This document shows, piece after piece, positions 17,803 to 27,653 of a stretch of 64,000 bases of DNA. The number at the start of each line of letters is the position of its first letter. The first letter of the stretch is position 1. Position numbers and translations under genes: made by a program. The notes under the pieces were generated by a model. The model saw only the letters and a list, made by a program, of their open reading frames with translations. It was not told where the DNA came from and made no database searches. This DNA is from an uncultured Rhizobium sp. (GTDB lineage Bacteria; Pseudomonadota; Alphaproteobacteria; Rhizobiales; Rhizobiaceae): positions 1 through 64,000 of the forward strand of contig CAMFIE010000001.1 in the NCBI GenBank assembly GCA_945952315.1, read 5' to 3'.

Positions 17803-18546
17803 ATGATTCTTTTCCCCGCAATCGACCTCAAGGACGGGCAGTGCGTGCGCCTGAAGCTTGGCGACATGGAACAGGCGACCGTCTATAATCCCGATCCGGC
17901 TGCACAGGCAAAAGCCTTTGAAGATCAAGGCTTTGAATGGCTGCATGTGGTGGATCTGAACGGCGCCTTTGCAGGCGAGAGCGTCAATGGTGCAGCCGTG
18001 GATGCAATCCTTTCCGCAACCCGGAACCCGGTTCAGCTCGGTGGCGGCATCCGCAGCCTTGCCCATATCGAACAATGGCTGTCGCGCGGCCTTTCCCGCG
18101 TCATTCTCGGCACCGTTGCCGTGCGTGATCCGGAGCTGGTCAAGGAAGCCTGCCGCCTCTTTCCGGGCAAGGTCGCCGTCGGCATTGATGCCAAGGGCGG
18201 CAAGGTCGCTGTCGAAGGCTGGGCCGAAGCGTCCGAGCTTGGTGTTGTCGAACTTGCGCAGAAATTCGAAGGCGCCGGTGTCGCTGCGATCATCTATACG
18301 GATATCGACCGTGACGGCATTCTGACCGGTATCAACTGGGCATCGACACTGGAGCTTGCCGACCAGGTTTCAATCCCCGTGATCGCGTCCGGTGGCCTTG
18401 CTTCGATGGACGATATTCGCCGCATGCTGGCGCCGGATGCGACTAAACTCGAAGGTGCCATTTCCGGACGAGCACTCTATGATGGCCGCATCGACCCGGC
18501 CGAAGCGCTTTCGCTGATCAAGGCCGCCCGAAAGGATCGCGCATGA
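17803..18546 (+). CDS. hisA: Phosphoribosylformimino-5-aminoimidazole carboxamide ribotide isomerase
   Basis: This 247-residue TIM-barrel isomerase opens the ribose ring of ProFAR in histidine synthesis. The catalytic aspartate is in [13 protein letters not shown] at the N terminus, the second in [12 protein letters not shown], and the two phosphate sites are GGGIRSL and [11 protein letters not shown]. The stop overlaps the start of hisF by four bases (ATGA), so the two are translationally coupled. Confidence 0.97.
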   Translation: MILFPAIDLKDGQCVRLKLGDMEQATVYNPDPAAQAKAFEDQGFEWLHVVDLNGAFAGESVNGAAVDAILSATRNPVQLGGGIRSLAHIEQWLSRGLSRVILGTVAVRDPELVKEACRLFPGKVAVGIDAKGGKVAVEGWAEASELGVVELAQKFEGAGVAAIIYTDIDRDGILTGINWASTLELADQVSIPVIASGGLASMDDIRRMLAPDATKLEGAISGRALYDGRIDPAEALSLIKAARKDRA

Positions 18547-19319
18547 CGCTCAAAGCCCGAGTCATTCCCTGCCTCGACGTCAAGGACGGTCGTGTCGTCA
18601 AGGGCGTCAACTTTGTCGATCTGATCGATGCCGGTGATCCAGTTGAAGCGGCAAAGGCCTATGATGCAGCCGGTGCTGACGAACTGTGCTTCCTCGACAT
18701 CACTGCCTCTTCCGACAATCGCGATACGATTTTCGATGTGGTCGCCCGCACGGCGGATCACTGTTTCATGCCTGTGACCGTGGGGGGTGGCGTGCGCGCC
18801 GTTGCCGATATCCGCAAGCTCTTGCTGTGCGGGGCCGACAAGGTCTCCATCAATTCGGCTGCCGTTTCCAACCCCGATTTCGTGACAGAGGCTGCCGACA
18901 AGTTCGGTAACCAGTGCATCGTGGTATCCATCGATGCCAAGCGCGTATCCTCGGAAAACGAAGCGCCACGCTGGGAAATCTTCACCCATGGCGGACGCAA
19001 GCCGACTGGCATCGATGCGGTTGAATTCGCGATCAGCATGGCAAACCGGGGAGCTGGCGAACTGCTCGTCACCTCCATGGACCGGGATGGCACGAAAAGC
19101 GGCTATGACATCGCATTGACCCGTACGATCGCCGACAATGTGCGCGTGCCGGTCATCGCATCGGGTGGTGTGGGCACTCTGGATGATCTGGTGGCCGGGG
19201 TGAAAGAGGCGCATGCAACGGCCGTGCTCGCCGCCTCGATCTTCCACTTCGGCACCTATTCAATTGCACAAGCCAAGACTTACATGGCCAGCCATGGCAT
19301 TGCCATGCGGCTCGACTGA
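18543..19319 (+). CDS. hisF: Imidazole glycerol phosphate synthase, cyclase subunit HisF
   Basis: This 258-residue TIM barrel joins ammonia from HisH with PRFAR to make imidazole glycerol phosphate and AICAR. Catalytic Asp11 lies in [13 protein letters not shown] and the second in [12 protein letters not shown]; phosphate sites VGGGVR and [10 protein letters not shown] are intact. AAAGGA precedes the ATG, which overlaps the end of hisA. Confidence 0.97.
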   Translation: MTLKARVIPCLDVKDGRVVKGVNFVDLIDAGDPVEAAKAYDAAGADELCFLDITASSDNRDTIFDVVARTADHCFMPVTVGGGVRAVADIRKLLLCGADKVSINSAAVSNPDFVTEAADKFGNQCIVVSIDAKRVSSENEAPRWEIFTHGGRKPTGIDAVEFAISMANRGAGELLVTSMDRDGTKSGYDIALTRTIADNVRVPVIASGGVGTLDDLVAGVKEAHATAVLAASIFHFGTYSIAQAKTYMASHGIAMRLD

Positions 19320-19331
19320 CGGGAGGGCGTC

Positions 19332-19655
19332 GTGGGGGGATTTTCGCTAACCGATCTGGAGGAGATCGTGGCGCGCCGCGCTGCGGCTTCGTCCGAGGAG
19401 TCCTGGACCGCGAAACTGGTGGCAGCCGGCCAGCCGAAGGCTGCAAAGAAGCTCGGCGAAGAAGCAATCGAAGCCGTGATGGCAGCAGTGACCGGGGACC
19501 GCGAAAACCTGATCTATGAATCGGCCGATCTTCTCTACCACCTGCTCGTCGTTCTGAAGATCGCCGATATTCCGCTTTCGGACGTGATGAACGAGCTCGC
19601 CCGACGCACGGGGCAGAGCGGCCTTGCCGAGAAGGCAAGCCGGAAAGACAGCTGA
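19332..19655 (+). CDS. hisE: Phosphoribosyl-ATP pyrophosphatase
   Basis: This 107-residue all-alpha MazG-like enzyme hydrolyses phosphoribosyl-ATP, step two of histidine synthesis. The metal-binding [10 protein letters not shown] and the [13 protein letters not shown] helices are conserved. It is a single-domain HisE, not fused to HisI. The start is GTG at 19332 with GGGAGG seven bases before it. The stop and the coaA start share one base (TGATG). Confidence 0.95.
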   Translation: MGGFSLTDLEEIVARRAAASSEESWTAKLVAAGQPKAAKKLGEEAIEAVMAAVTGDRENLIYESADLLYHLLVVLKIADIPLSDVMNELARRTGQSGLAEKASRKDS

Positions 19656-20677
19656 TGAGCGCAAAGGCGGAAACAGTGCCGGGAATGGCGTCCCCAGGGT
19701 CCGAGGCACCAAGGGATGGGCTTGGTCCCTTCCAGCCGGACCCCTATTCGCCCTACCATGTCTTCACCTCGGAAGAGTGGGCCCGTTTTCGCGCCGACAC
19801 ACCGCTGACGCTTACCGAAGACGAAGTGAAGCGGCTGCGTTCGCTGGATGACCCGATCGATCTCGATGAGGTGCGACGCATTTACCTGTCGTTATCCCGG
19901 CTGCTTTCCTCGCATGTGGAGTCCTCGCAGCTTCTGTTTCGAGAACGCAACCAGTTTCTGACCCTGAAGGAAAACCGCAAGACACCGTTCGTGATTGGCA
20001 TTGCGGGATCCGTGGCCGTTGGCAAGTCAACAACAGCCCGTATCCTCAAAGAGCTTCTTGCCCGCTGGCCGTCGAGCCCGAAGGTAGATCTCGTCACGAC
20101 GGACGGCTTTCTCTACCCGAATGAGATTCTGAAACGGGAAGACCTTATGGAGCGCAAGGGTTTTCCCGAAAGCTACGATATCGGTGCGCTTTTGCGCTTC
20201 CTGTCGGAGATCAAGGCCGGTCGCCCGGATGTACCGGCGCCCTGCTACTCGCATCTGACCTATGACGTGATTCCAGACGAGTTCCGGGTAATCGACCGCC
20301 CCGACATCCTCATCTTCGAAGGCATCAATGTGCTGCAATCGCGCGACCTTCCTGCCGATGGCAAGGTCGTGCCGATGGTTTCGGATTTCTTCGACTTCTC
20401 GATCTACATCGATGCCGACGAAAACCGCATTCACAAGTGGTATGTGGACCGCTTCATGAAGCTGCGGCAGACGGCGTTTCGCGACCCGAGCTCCTATTTC
20501 AACCGCTACGCACAGGTGAGCACCGAAGAAGCGCTATCGATTGCGGAAGGCCTATGGGCAAATATCAACCTGAAGAACCTCAGGCAAAATATCCTTCCGA
20601 CACGTCCGCGCGCCGATCTTATCCTGCAGAAGGGCAACAATCACTTCATCGAGAAAGTGGCGCTACGCAAGCTCTGA
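19655..20677 (+). CDS. coaA: Type I pantothenate kinase
   Basis: This 340-residue enzyme phosphorylates pantothenate, the first and controlling step of coenzyme A synthesis. The P-loop GSVAVGKST is near residue 117, followed by the conserved [18 protein letters not shown] and YSHLTYDV blocks. The proline-rich N-terminal 20 residues are variable. It closes the histidine operon by TGATG coupling to hisE. Its last 15 bases overlap the 3' end of the convergent glycosyltransferase gene. Confidence 0.96.
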   Translation: MSAKAETVPGMASPGSEAPRDGLGPFQPDPYSPYHVFTSEEWARFRADTPLTLTEDEVKRLRSLDDPIDLDEVRRIYLSLSRLLSSHVESSQLLFRERNQFLTLKENRKTPFVIGIAGSVAVGKSTTARILKELLARWPSSPKVDLVTTDGFLYPNEILKREDLMERKGFPESYDIGALLRFLSEIKAGRPDVPAPCYSHLTYDVIPDEFRVIDRPDILIFEGINVLQSRDLPADGKVVPMVSDFFDFSIYIDADENRIHKWYVDRFMKLRQTAFRDPSSYFNRYAQVSTEEALSIAEGLWANINLKNLRQNILPTRPRADLILQKGNNHFIEKVALRKL

Positions 20678-21874
20678 AGCCGGATTCGACATCTGGGCCT
20701 GCTGGTCGCGATGGACGAGCTGCAGGTTCAAGAGCGCATAGGCAAGCGGCACTAGAATGGCAATTCCCAGCCCCTGCAGATTGAGCACATGCACGAAAAG
20801 CGGGAATATCCAGACAAATCCATGCACGAAAAGCGGTATCCGCCTTTCATGCAGAAAGCCCCAGGCGGTCGCCAAAGCCAGGGGTACAGCATCATAGGAA
20901 TAGCCGTAAGGCGTGGCGATCAGCACCAGAAGCAAGGTGATCGCGAGACGCCGGGCAGGATCGATCACAGTCCTTGGCCGCCAGAGCCAGTAGGTCGCAC
21001 AGAGTGCTGCGAGCGTGAAGGCGGCCTGAATGCTATAGGCAACCGCTAACGGCAGTTGCAGGAATCGAGCCAACACGAAGATGGTCATTGCATTGGCATG
21101 GTACGGTTGCGGATAGGGCGCTTCCATGATCGCCGCCATCAGCGGCGTGGTGACCGTACGAAACCCTTCCCAGACATCCATGCCGAAGATCAGTCCGGTC
21201 ACCAGCACCAGAAGGAGCGTCGAAAGACCGGAATAGACAATGGCCCGCCAGTTGCGCGCGGCAAGAAGAGCAGCCGGAACCAGAAGCCCGAGATGCGGTT
21301 TCATGGTCAAAAGGCCGAAGAACAGGCCAGCCAGAAGCGGCCGCTTTGGCGCATTCCAGAGGCCGACAATCAGGAGGGCCGCAGTCAGCGCCCCGTTCTG
21401 ACCAATCAGGGCATTGATCATCACGGCGGGGGAAACAAGAAGCGCAAGCTCCACCGGCCAGGAAAGCCTCAAGGGGCGGATCGCGAAAAACAGCGCCGCA
21501 ATCGTGCCAAGGGTCCAGACCATATAGGCGACAAAGACGGGAAGCGTGGAAAGCGGCACGCCGATCAAAAGCAGGGAGGGCGGATAGCTCCATTCCTGAT
21601 CCTGCAGCACGGGCGTGAAGAGCAGCCGCAGTTGCTGGCGATAGGTTTCCACATCAAATAGCCAGTCCACGTGACCGAGGAGGGCCATGCGGCCGCCCGC
21701 CCAGAGATTGGAAAAGTCCCAGTAGGGCAGTTTCTGGTTGAGCCTTGAGATACCGTCCTGATCCAGCGTCCAGAGCGTATGGAAATAGCTCTGCCCGAGA
21801 ACCACGCCGAACAGCAGGATGGCAAGCGCGATCAGATTGCGCGTTCGCTCCTGCCTGATGCCCTCATCTGCCAT
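20663..21874 (-). CDS. GT87 (DUF2029) family membrane glycosyltransferase
   Basis: This 403-residue polytopic membrane protein has about nine or ten hydrophobic helices and the features of the DUF2029/GT87 family, GT-C fold enzymes that use polyprenyl-linked mannose or similar donors. The N-terminal luminal loop carries the acidic [10 protein letters not shown] motif, the likely catalytic acidic site, and [12 protein letters not shown] follows. The acceptor is not known; a role in cell-surface glycan or lipid glycosylation is likely. Near the C terminus a 16-base direct repeat (20788 and 20821) encodes a repeated PLFVH. It follows alkB by 39 bases, so arfB-alkB-GT87 may be one transcript. Confidence 0.8.
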   Translation of the reverse strand: MADEGIRQERTRNLIALAILLFGVVLGQSYFHTLWTLDQDGISRLNQKLPYWDFSNLWAGGRMALLGHVDWLFDVETYRQQLRLLFTPVLQDQEWSYPPSLLLIGVPLSTLPVFVAYMVWTLGTIAALFFAIRPLRLSWPVELALLVSPAVMINALIGQNGALTAALLIVGLWNAPKRPLLAGLFFGLLTMKPHLGLLVPAALLAARNWRAIVYSGLSTLLLVLVTGLIFGMDVWEGFRTVTTPLMAAIMEAPYPQPYHANAMTIFVLARFLQLPLAVAYSIQAAFTLAALCATYWLWRPRTVIDPARRLAITLLLVLIATPYGYSYDAVPLALATAWGFLHERRIPLFVHGFVWIFPLFVHVLNLQGLGIAILVPLAYALLNLQLVHRDQQAQMSNPASELA

Positions 21875-21913
21875 GACTGTCCCGTCCCTTCACCAAGACG
21901 TGCAATGGCACCC

Positions 21914-22531
21914 TCATGGTGCCGGTGAAACCCGCCTCAGTGTCAGATTGATACGCCCGCCATTCTTAAGAAGCGTTGACGTTTGCGGGTAAATCCTGTC
22001 GACGCCGTGAAAATTCAGCCGCGAGGGACCACCGATCAGCACGATATCGCCACTTTCAAGCCGGAAGGACTGGGTGCGGTCCTTCCGTTCCGGCCCGCCA
22101 ACCCTGAAGAGACAGCTGTTGCCGAGGGAAATGGACACAACCGGTGCCGAAAACTCCGCCTCGTCCCGATCCTGATGCAGACCCATTTTCGCCTGGTCGC
22201 TGTAGAAGTTCACCAGACAGGCTTCGGGCTCATAGGAAAGACCTGTCAGATGACGCCATAGCGCAAGAAGGCGCGCCGGTATTTCCGGCCAGGCCTTTCC
22301 GGTTTCGGGATGAAAGGCCTGATAACGATAGCCCCGCTCGCGGTCTGTTACCCAGCCAAGCGGCCCGCAATTGGTCATCCGCACGGACATAGGCTGGCCG
22401 GTGCGCGGCATTTCGGGAATGAAGAGCGGGGCCTTGGCCACAACCGAGCGGATCTCCTCGACCAGCGCCTGCTGCACTGCAATATCGAGATAATGCGGAA
22501 GATGGCGAATCCCTTCCGGCAGGGTCAGCAT
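21914..22531 (-). CDS. alkB: AlkB family 2-oxoglutarate/Fe(II) dioxygenase
   Basis: This 205-residue enzyme removes methyl groups such as 1-methyladenine and 3-methylcytosine from DNA or RNA by oxidation. The iron ligands are His119 and Asp121 in LHQDRDE and His175 in NFHGVDRI; 2-oxoglutarate is held by Arg193 and Arg199 in RINLTLRR. Substrate loop NFYSD is present. ATG 22531 with the very strong GGGGAGGGAAGG site is chosen; a TTG six codons upstream is rejected. It lies 14 bases downstream of arfB. Confidence 0.93.
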   Translation of the reverse strand: MLTLPEGIRHLPHYLDIAVQQALVEEIRSVVAKAPLFIPEMPRTGQPMSVRMTNCGPLGWVTDRERGYRYQAFHPETGKAWPEIPARLLALWRHLTGLSYEPEACLVNFYSDQAKMGLHQDRDEAEFSAPVVSISLGNSCLFRVGGPERKDRTQSFRLESGDIVLIGGPSRLNFHGVDRIYPQTSTLLKNGGRINLTLRRVSPAP

Positions 22532-22545
22532 ATCCTTCCCTCCCC

Positions 22546-22980
22546 TCAATCCTGAACGGGCCTGCCGCGCATCTTCTTCACATCCGCGCGGCCCGACTTT
22601 TCCTTGAGCCGGCGTTCCACCGCCCCCCTGGACGGCTTTGTCGCCCGGCGTGGCGGCGGTGGCGGGGCAGCGGCTTCGACGATCAGCGCCTTCAGCCGCT
22701 CGCGCGCATCTTCACGGTTGCGCTCCTGACTTCGAAAGCGGCTGGCCTCGATCATCAGCACACCCTCCTTGGACGCCCGTTTACCGGCAAGTTTCAGGGC
22801 ATTTTCCTTGACCCGCTCGGGCAGGGAGGGGGAATTTCGGATATCGAAGAACAGCTGAACGGCGGTCGAGACCTTGTTGACATTCTGCCCGCCCGGGCCC
22901 CCGGCCAGCACGAACTGTTCGGTCAGTTCCCAGCCCGCAATGGTGATTTTCCTGGTGATCTCGAGCGGATCGCTGGCCAT
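22546..22980 (-). CDS. arfB: Alternative ribosome-rescue factor ArfB (YaeJ)
   Basis: This 144-residue peptidyl-tRNA hydrolase rescues ribosomes stalled on mRNA without a stop codon. The GGQ motif is in AGGPGGQNVNK, followed by the release-factor-like domain, a proline run and the basic C-terminal tail (KEKSGRADVKKMRGR) that enters the empty mRNA channel. GGGGAAACG precedes the ATG. It is the first gene of the arfB-alkB-GT87 group and reads away from the pckA terminator. Confidence 0.94.
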   Translation of the reverse strand: MASDPLEITRKITIAGWELTEQFVLAGGPGGQNVNKVSTAVQLFFDIRNSPSLPERVKENALKLAGKRASKEGVLMIEASRFRSQERNREDARERLKALIVEAAAPPPPPRRATKPSRGAVERRLKEKSGRADVKKMRGRPVQD

Positions 22981-23035
22981 GATTTCGTTTCCCCGTGCCT
23001 TTAAACCCTCATATCGGGCGGAATTGTCAATGGGG

Positions 23036-23068
23036 CAAGAAAAAACCCGGCGAATGACCGCCGGGTTT
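23036..23068 (-). terminator. Rho-independent terminator of pckA
   Basis: AAACCCGGCG and its exact complement form a ten-pair stem with a six-base loop; on the minus strand it is followed by further T residues. It begins 28 bases after the pckA stop codon. Its pckA-side arm overlaps the parS-like site at 23064-23079. Confidence 0.85.
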
Positions 23069-23079
23069 CACGTGAATCA
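23064..23079. promoter_or_regulatory. parS-like site (second copy)
   Basis: The sequence GGTTTCACGTGAATCA matches 14 of 16 positions of the bacterial centromere consensus TGTTTCACGTGAAACA. Fifteen consecutive bases are identical to the site at 63093-63107. It lies in the short stretch between pckA and its terminator, outside coding sequence, about 40 kb from the other copy. ParB binding is inferred only. Confidence 0.5.
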
Positions 23080-23095
23080 GGACTGGAGCCGCTGA

Positions 23096-24706
23096 TTATT
23101 CTGCTGCCACCTTCAGGCCGGGGGCAGCGTCGCGCACCTTGCCATCGACATGGCTTTCGAATTTGGCGAAATTGGCGATGAACATGCCGACCAGCTTTTC
23201 GGCCTGGGCGTCATAAGCCTTGGCATCCGCCCAGGTCGAACGGGGATCGAGGATCTTCGTTTCCACACCATCGACAGCAACCGGAACCTGGAAGCCGAAA
23301 TTCGCGTCACGGCGGAAATCAGCCTTCTTCAGGCTGCCATTCAGCGCTGCGGTCAACAGCGCACGGGTGGCCTTGATCGGCATGCGGCTGCCCGTGCCAT
23401 AGGCACCACCGGTCCAGCCAGTGTTCACAAGCCAGCAATCGACGCCATGACGCCCGATCAGGTCACGCAGCAAATTGCCATATTCCGCCGGATGGCGGGG
23501 CATGAAGGGGGCGCCAAAGCAGGTGGAGAAGGTTGCTTCCGGCTCGGTCACACCCTTTTCCGTGCCCGCAACCTTGGCCGTGTAGCCCGAAAGGAAGTGA
23601 TACATCGCCTGCTCCGGCGTCAGCTGGGCAATCGGCGGCAGAACGCCAAAGGCGTCGGCCGTGAGCATGATGATCGTCTTCGGATGTCCGGCAATACCGG
23701 TTGCGGAGGCATTCGGAATGAAATGCAGCGGATAGGCGCAACGCGTGTTTTCAGTCAGCGATCCATCGTTGAAATCCGGGCGACGGTTCTCATCCAGCAC
23801 CACGTTTTCGAGAACGGTGCCAAAACGCTTTGTCGTCGCATGGATTTCCGGTTCTGCCTCTGCCGAAAGGCGGATGGTCTTGGCATAGCAGCCACCTTCG
23901 AAATTGAAGATGCCGTCCGCGCCCCAGCCATGCTCGTCATCGCCGATCAGGGTGCGCGCCGGATCAGCCGAAAGCGTGGTCTTGCCGGTGCCCGACAGGC
24001 CGAAGAATACGGCGGCATCACCATCCGGCCCGACATTGGCGGAGCAATGCATCGGCATCACGCCTTTTTCCGGAAGGAGATAGTTCAGAACGGTGAAGAC
24101 CGATTTCTTCATCTCGCCTGCATAGGACGTGCCACCGATCAGGATCAGGCCATTCACGAGATCGCAGGCGATCACCGTTTCCGAACGGCAACCGTGACGC
24201 GCCGGGTCGGCGCGGAAGCTCGGCAGATCGATGATCGTCAGCTTCGGCGCAAAACCCGCGAGGCTTTGCCGCTCAGGACGGATCAGCAGGTTGCGGATGA
24301 AGAGCGAATGCCAGGCAAACTCGGAGACGATGCGCGAGGGCAGCGCATTGTCCTTGTCGGCACCGCCAACCAGATCCTGGACGAACAGATCGCGACCCTT
24401 TGAATGTGCCAACATATCGGCCTTGAGCAGAGCGAAATGCTCCGGCGACATCGGCTTGTTGTTGTCCCACCAGATCTGGTTTTCGGTGACGCTGTCGCGC
24501 ACCACGAACTTGTCCTTTGCGGAGCGGCCGGTGTGCTGGCCGGTAAGTGCACGCAGTGCACCGTCTGCGGTCAGCGTTGCCTCGTTTCGGCGGATGGCTT
24601 CTTCATAGAGTTCGGCCTCGCCCAGATTGTAATGGATGCGACCGGCATCCGTGATTCCGATCAGATCCAGGCCAATGTCCGGGTTGCGCGTGCCGATTTC
24701 ATCCAT
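23096..24706 (-). CDS. pckA: Phosphoenolpyruvate carboxykinase (ATP)
   Basis: This 536-residue enzyme converts oxaloacetate and ATP to phosphoenolpyruvate, the first step of gluconeogenesis and essential for growth on C4-dicarboxylates in rhizobia. The kinase-1a loop [14 protein letters not shown], kinase-2 motif IGDDEHGW and the substrate-binding RTFF-region equivalents mark the ATP-dependent form. GGAGGAAAG precedes the ATG. A strong terminator follows. It diverges from chvI; in Sinorhizobium pckA is under the LacI-family regulator PckR and ChvI has also been linked to it, which fits the palindromes in the shared upstream region. Confidence 0.97.
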   Translation of the reverse strand: MDEIGTRNPDIGLDLIGITDAGRIHYNLGEAELYEEAIRRNEATLTADGALRALTGQHTGRSAKDKFVVRDSVTENQIWWDNNKPMSPEHFALLKADMLAHSKGRDLFVQDLVGGADKDNALPSRIVSEFAWHSLFIRNLLIRPERQSLAGFAPKLTIIDLPSFRADPARHGCRSETVIACDLVNGLILIGGTSYAGEMKKSVFTVLNYLLPEKGVMPMHCSANVGPDGDAAVFFGLSGTGKTTLSADPARTLIGDDEHGWGADGIFNFEGGCYAKTIRLSAEAEPEIHATTKRFGTVLENVVLDENRRPDFNDGSLTENTRCAYPLHFIPNASATGIAGHPKTIIMLTADAFGVLPPIAQLTPEQAMYHFLSGYTAKVAGTEKGVTEPEATFSTCFGAPFMPRHPAEYGNLLRDLIGRHGVDCWLVNTGWTGGAYGTGSRMPIKATRALLTAALNGSLKKADFRRDANFGFQVPVAVDGVETKILDPRSTWADAKAYDAQAEKLVGMFIANFAKFESHVDGKVRDAAPGLKVAAE

Positions 24707-25017
24707 GATCCAGCTTTCCTCCGCGTTAGATCAAAATTTTGAAAACTGAGCGGACACTAGTGGCGCAATTTCAAAAACACAAGACGCCGTTTTATAAAAT
24801 AGTTAGTGATTTCAATATATTAATCGATTTAAATATGAATTTGCATTTTTAAATCGTTTAAACATCCGCCTAAAGTATGTCGCCTGGAGCGCAAAGTTCA
24901 TCGCAAAAGGGATATGCCGGTCGATGTCACCTTTCCCTTTGCCACAATTTGTTCCACCTTTGGCCTGATAAGCGCGGCCAGTGGCCAACCTGGGCTGGGA
25001 ATTCCAGGAGAGCGCCG
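24707..25017. other. Divergent regulatory region between pckA and chvI
   Basis: These 311 bases contain no gene. The pckA-side half is unusually AT-rich for this genome and carries palindromic elements at 24822-24829 and 24848-24862. The chvI side is GC-rich and ends in the AGGAG ribosome-binding site seven bases before the chvI ATG. Confidence 0.7.
24820..24862. promoter_or_regulatory. AT-rich palindromes, candidate LacI-family (PckR-like) operators
   Basis: AATCGATT (24822-24829), with a central CG as in LacI-family operators, stands 18 bases before TTTAAA-TCG-TTTAAA (24848-24862), a perfect six-base-arm inverted repeat. They lie about 115-155 bases upstream of pckA. PckR, a LacI-type regulator, controls pckA in Sinorhizobium, but I cannot verify that these are its sites. 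Confidence 0.35.
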
Positions 25018-25767
25018 ATGACCATGGAGACAGTCAATATGCAGACCATTGCATTGGTGGATGACGACCGGAACATCCTCACATCCGTATCGATCGCGCT
25101 CGAAGCGGAAGGCTACAAGGTGGAAACCTATACGGATGGCGCCTCTGCACTCGACGGGCTTCTCGCCCGACCGCCGCATCTGGCAATCTTCGATATCAAG
25201 ATGCCGCGCATGGACGGAATGGAGCTTTTGCGGCGACTGCGCCAGAAATCGGATCTTCCGGTAATCTTCCTTACCTCAAAGGATGAGGAAATCGACGAGC
25301 TTTTCGGCCTGAAGATGGGCGCCGACGATTTCATCACCAAACCCTTTTCGCAGCGCCTGCTGGTGGAACGGGTGAAGGCCATCCTGCGCCGCGCAGCCAA
25401 CCGGGAGGCCTCCTCGCAGGGGCAATCCGCTGGCAAGCCCGGCGCAACCACTCCGCAGGCCCGCTCGCTGGAACGCGGCCAGCTGGTGATGGATCAGGAA
25501 CGCCATACCTGCACCTGGAAGGGAGAACCTGTCACCTTGACGGTTACCGAATTCCTGATCCTGCATTCGCTTGCCCAACGACCCGGCGTGGTGAAAAGCC
25601 GCGATGCGCTGATGGATGCAGCTTATGATGAACAGGTCTATGTGGACGACCGCACCATTGACAGCCACATCAAGCGCCTGCGAAAGAAATTCAAAATGGT
25701 GGATGATGATTTCGACATGATCGAAACGCTTTACGGGGTGGGCTATCGCTTCCGCGAGGCGGCGTAA
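25018..25767 (+). CDS. chvI: Response regulator ChvI
   Basis: This 249-residue OmpR-type regulator controls acid response, exopolysaccharide, motility and virulence or symbiosis genes in Rhizobiaceae. The receiver has VDDDRN, phosphoacceptor Asp59 in [11 protein letters not shown] and Lys in ITKPFS; after a serine/glycine-rich linker the winged helix follows, ending in [12 protein letters not shown] 25018 with AGGAG seven bases upstream is chosen; [10 protein letters not shown] at 25039 is an alternative. The longer frame to 24877 is rejected. chvG follows after 80 bases. Confidence 0.96.
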   Translation: MTMETVNMQTIALVDDDRNILTSVSIALEAEGYKVETYTDGASALDGLLARPPHLAIFDIKMPRMDGMELLRRLRQKSDLPVIFLTSKDEEIDELFGLKMGADDFITKPFSQRLLVERVKAILRRAANREASSQGQSAGKPGATTPQARSLERGQLVMDQERHTCTWKGEPVTLTVTEFLILHSLAQRPGVVKSRDALMDAAYDEQVYVDDRTIDSHIKRLRKKFKMVDDDFDMIETLYGVGYRFREAA

Positions 25768-25847
25768 GCAAGACTGGTCCCCACGGGATAAGACGCGGCC
25801 CTGACCATAAAGGGTGGGGCCGTGACAGAATGAAGGCCTGAACGCTG

Positions 25848-27653
25848 GTGGCAACCGCGCCCTTGGACATGGATCCGAACCGCGAGATCGAAGAAACGGA
25901 AGGGTTCGGCGCGCGCAAGACGCCGCGCCGCCTGCTGTCGCGTGTCTTCGTGCTGATCCGGCGCCTGTTTGGCAACGCGGTCTTTTCAAGCCTCACCCGC
26001 CGTATCCTGTTCTTCAATCTGGCGGCCCTGATCGTGCTTGTCGCCGGCATCATGTATCTCAATCAGTTTCGCGAGGGCCTGATCGATGCCCGCGTCGACA
26101 GCCTGCTGACCCAGGGGGAAATCATTGCCGGTGCCATTGCCGCCTCGGCTTCGGTGGATACCAATTCGATCACAATCGATCCGGAAAAGCTCCTGGAGCT
26201 GCAGGCTGGCCAGAGCATCACGCCGCTTCCCAATGACGAAGACCTGGAATTTCCCATCGATCCTGAAAAAGTGGCACCGGTTCTGAAAAGGCTGATATCA
26301 CCGACCCATACGCGAGCCCGGATTTTCGATGCGGATGCCAATCTGCTGCTCGATTCCCGGCATCTTTATGCCGGTGGCCAGATCCTGCGCTTCGACCTGC
26401 CGCCGGTAAACGGCAACGAGATTTCCGCCTGGGAGCGGCTTTCGGTCTGGTTCAACAAGCTTCTGCAGCAGGGCGACCTGCCGCTTTACAAGGAAGTGCC
26501 CGGCGGCGACGGGTCGATCTATCCGGAAGTCAAGAATGCGCTGACGGGGGTGCGCGGTGCCGTCGTTCGTGTCACTGACAAGGGGGAGATGATCGTTTCG
26601 GTTGCCGTGCCGGTCCAGCGTTTTCGCGCCGTGCTCGGCGTGCTTTTGCTTTCGACGCAGGCAGGCGATATCGACCAGATCGTGCATGCAGAACGCCTTG
26701 CCATCCTTCGCGTCTTTGGTGTGGCGACCCTCGTGAATGTACTTCTGTCCATGGTGCTGTCCTCCACCATTGCAACGCCGCTTCGAAGGCTTGCGGCAGC
26801 GGCCGTCCGCGTGCGGCGCGGCGGCAAGGAGCAGCGGGAGGAAATTCCGGACTTCTCCGCGCGTCAGGATGAAATCGGCAATCTTTCCATCGCGCTTCGT
26901 GACATGACCGGTGCGCTCTATGACCGCATCGATGCCATCGAGCGGTTTGCCGCCGATGTGAGCCATGAGCTGAAGAACCCGCTGACGTCGCTTCGAAGCG
27001 CGGTCGAAACCCTGCCGCTGGCACGCTCGGACGAATCCAAGGGCCGCCTGCTGGATATCATCCAGCATGATGTGCGTCGTCTCGACCGGCTGATCAGCGA
27101 TATTTCCGATGCATCCCGGCTCGATGCGGAACTTGCCCGTACCGATGCCAATCCGGTGGATCTGGAGACGCTGCTGCGGGATCTGGTGCATGTGTCCTCG
27201 CAGGTCCGCGCCAGCAAGAAACAGGTTCATATCGAGCTGAAGGTGGAGCGAAAGGCGGGAACGAAGCCAAGCTTCCAGATATCAGGACATGACCTGCGCA
27301 TCGGCCAGATCATCACCAACCTCATCGAGAATGCCCGCTCCTTTGTGCCGCAGGATGGAGGCGAGATCATTGTCACCCTGTCGCGCAGCCGCACCCGCTG
27401 CATCGTGCATGTCAACGATAATGGACCGGGCATTCAGGCGGAAGATATCGACCGCATTTTCGAACGCTTCTATACAGACCGACCGGAAAGCGAAGGGTTC
27501 GGGCAGAATTCGGGCCTTGGCCTTTCCATCAGCCGCCAGATCGCAGAAGCCCATGGCGGGACGCTCAGGGCTGAAAACCTGATTGACAAGGACAATGGCG
27601 AGAAGCGTGGTGCGTCCTTCATCCTGTCGCTGCCTGCACTTCATCCCGCATGA
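25848..27653 (+). CDS. chvG: Sensor histidine kinase ChvG (ExoS)
   Basis: This 601-residue sensor kinase is partner of ChvI and is held in check by the periplasmic protein ExoR until acid or host signals remove it. It has a transmembrane helix at about 53-70, a periplasmic sensor region of about 210 residues, a second helix at about 286-306, HAMP, an H box with His373 in ADVSHELKNPL, N box NLIENARSF and G boxes DNGPGI and SGLGLSIS. The GTG at 25848 is used; ATG 25869 is possible since neither has a strong ribosome-binding site. The stop overlaps the hprK start (ATGATG), so sensing and the PTS branch are co-translated. Confidence 0.95.
   Translation: MATAPLDMDPNREIEETEGFGARKTPRRLLSRVFVLIRRLFGNAVFSSLTRRILFFNLAALIVLVAGIMYLNQFREGLIDARVDSLLTQGEIIAGAIAASASVDTNSITIDPEKLLELQAGQSITPLPNDEDLEFPIDPEKVAPVLKRLISPTHTRARIFDADANLLLDSRHLYAGGQILRFDLPPVNGNEISAWERLSVWFNKLLQQGDLPLYKEVPGGDGSIYPEVKNALTGVRGAVVRVTDKGEMIVSVAVPVQRFRAVLGVLLLSTQAGDIDQIVHAERLAILRVFGVATLVNVLLSMVLSSTIATPLRRLAAAAVRVRRGGKEQREEIPDFSARQDEIGNLSIALRDMTGALYDRIDAIERFAADVSHELKNPLTSLRSAVETLPLARSDESKGRLLDIIQHDVRRLDRLISDISDASRLDAELARTDANPVDLETLLRDLVHVSSQVRASKKQVHIELKVERKAGTKPSFQISGHDLRIGQIITNLIENARSFVPQDGGEIIVTLSRSRTRCIVHVNDNGPGIQAEDIDRIFERFYTDRPESEGFGQNSGLGLSISRQIAEAHGGTLRAENLIDKDNGEKRGASFILSLPALHPA

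Noticed and set aside
20788-20836. 16-base direct repeat as mobile-element footprint
   Set aside because: The copies lie in frame inside the GT87 gene and encode a repeated hydrophobic PLFVH segment, so a coding origin is enough.
23150-24403. 417-codon open frame opposite pckA
   Set aside because: It mirrors the codons of pckA, has no ribosome-binding site or family motif, and pckA is certain.
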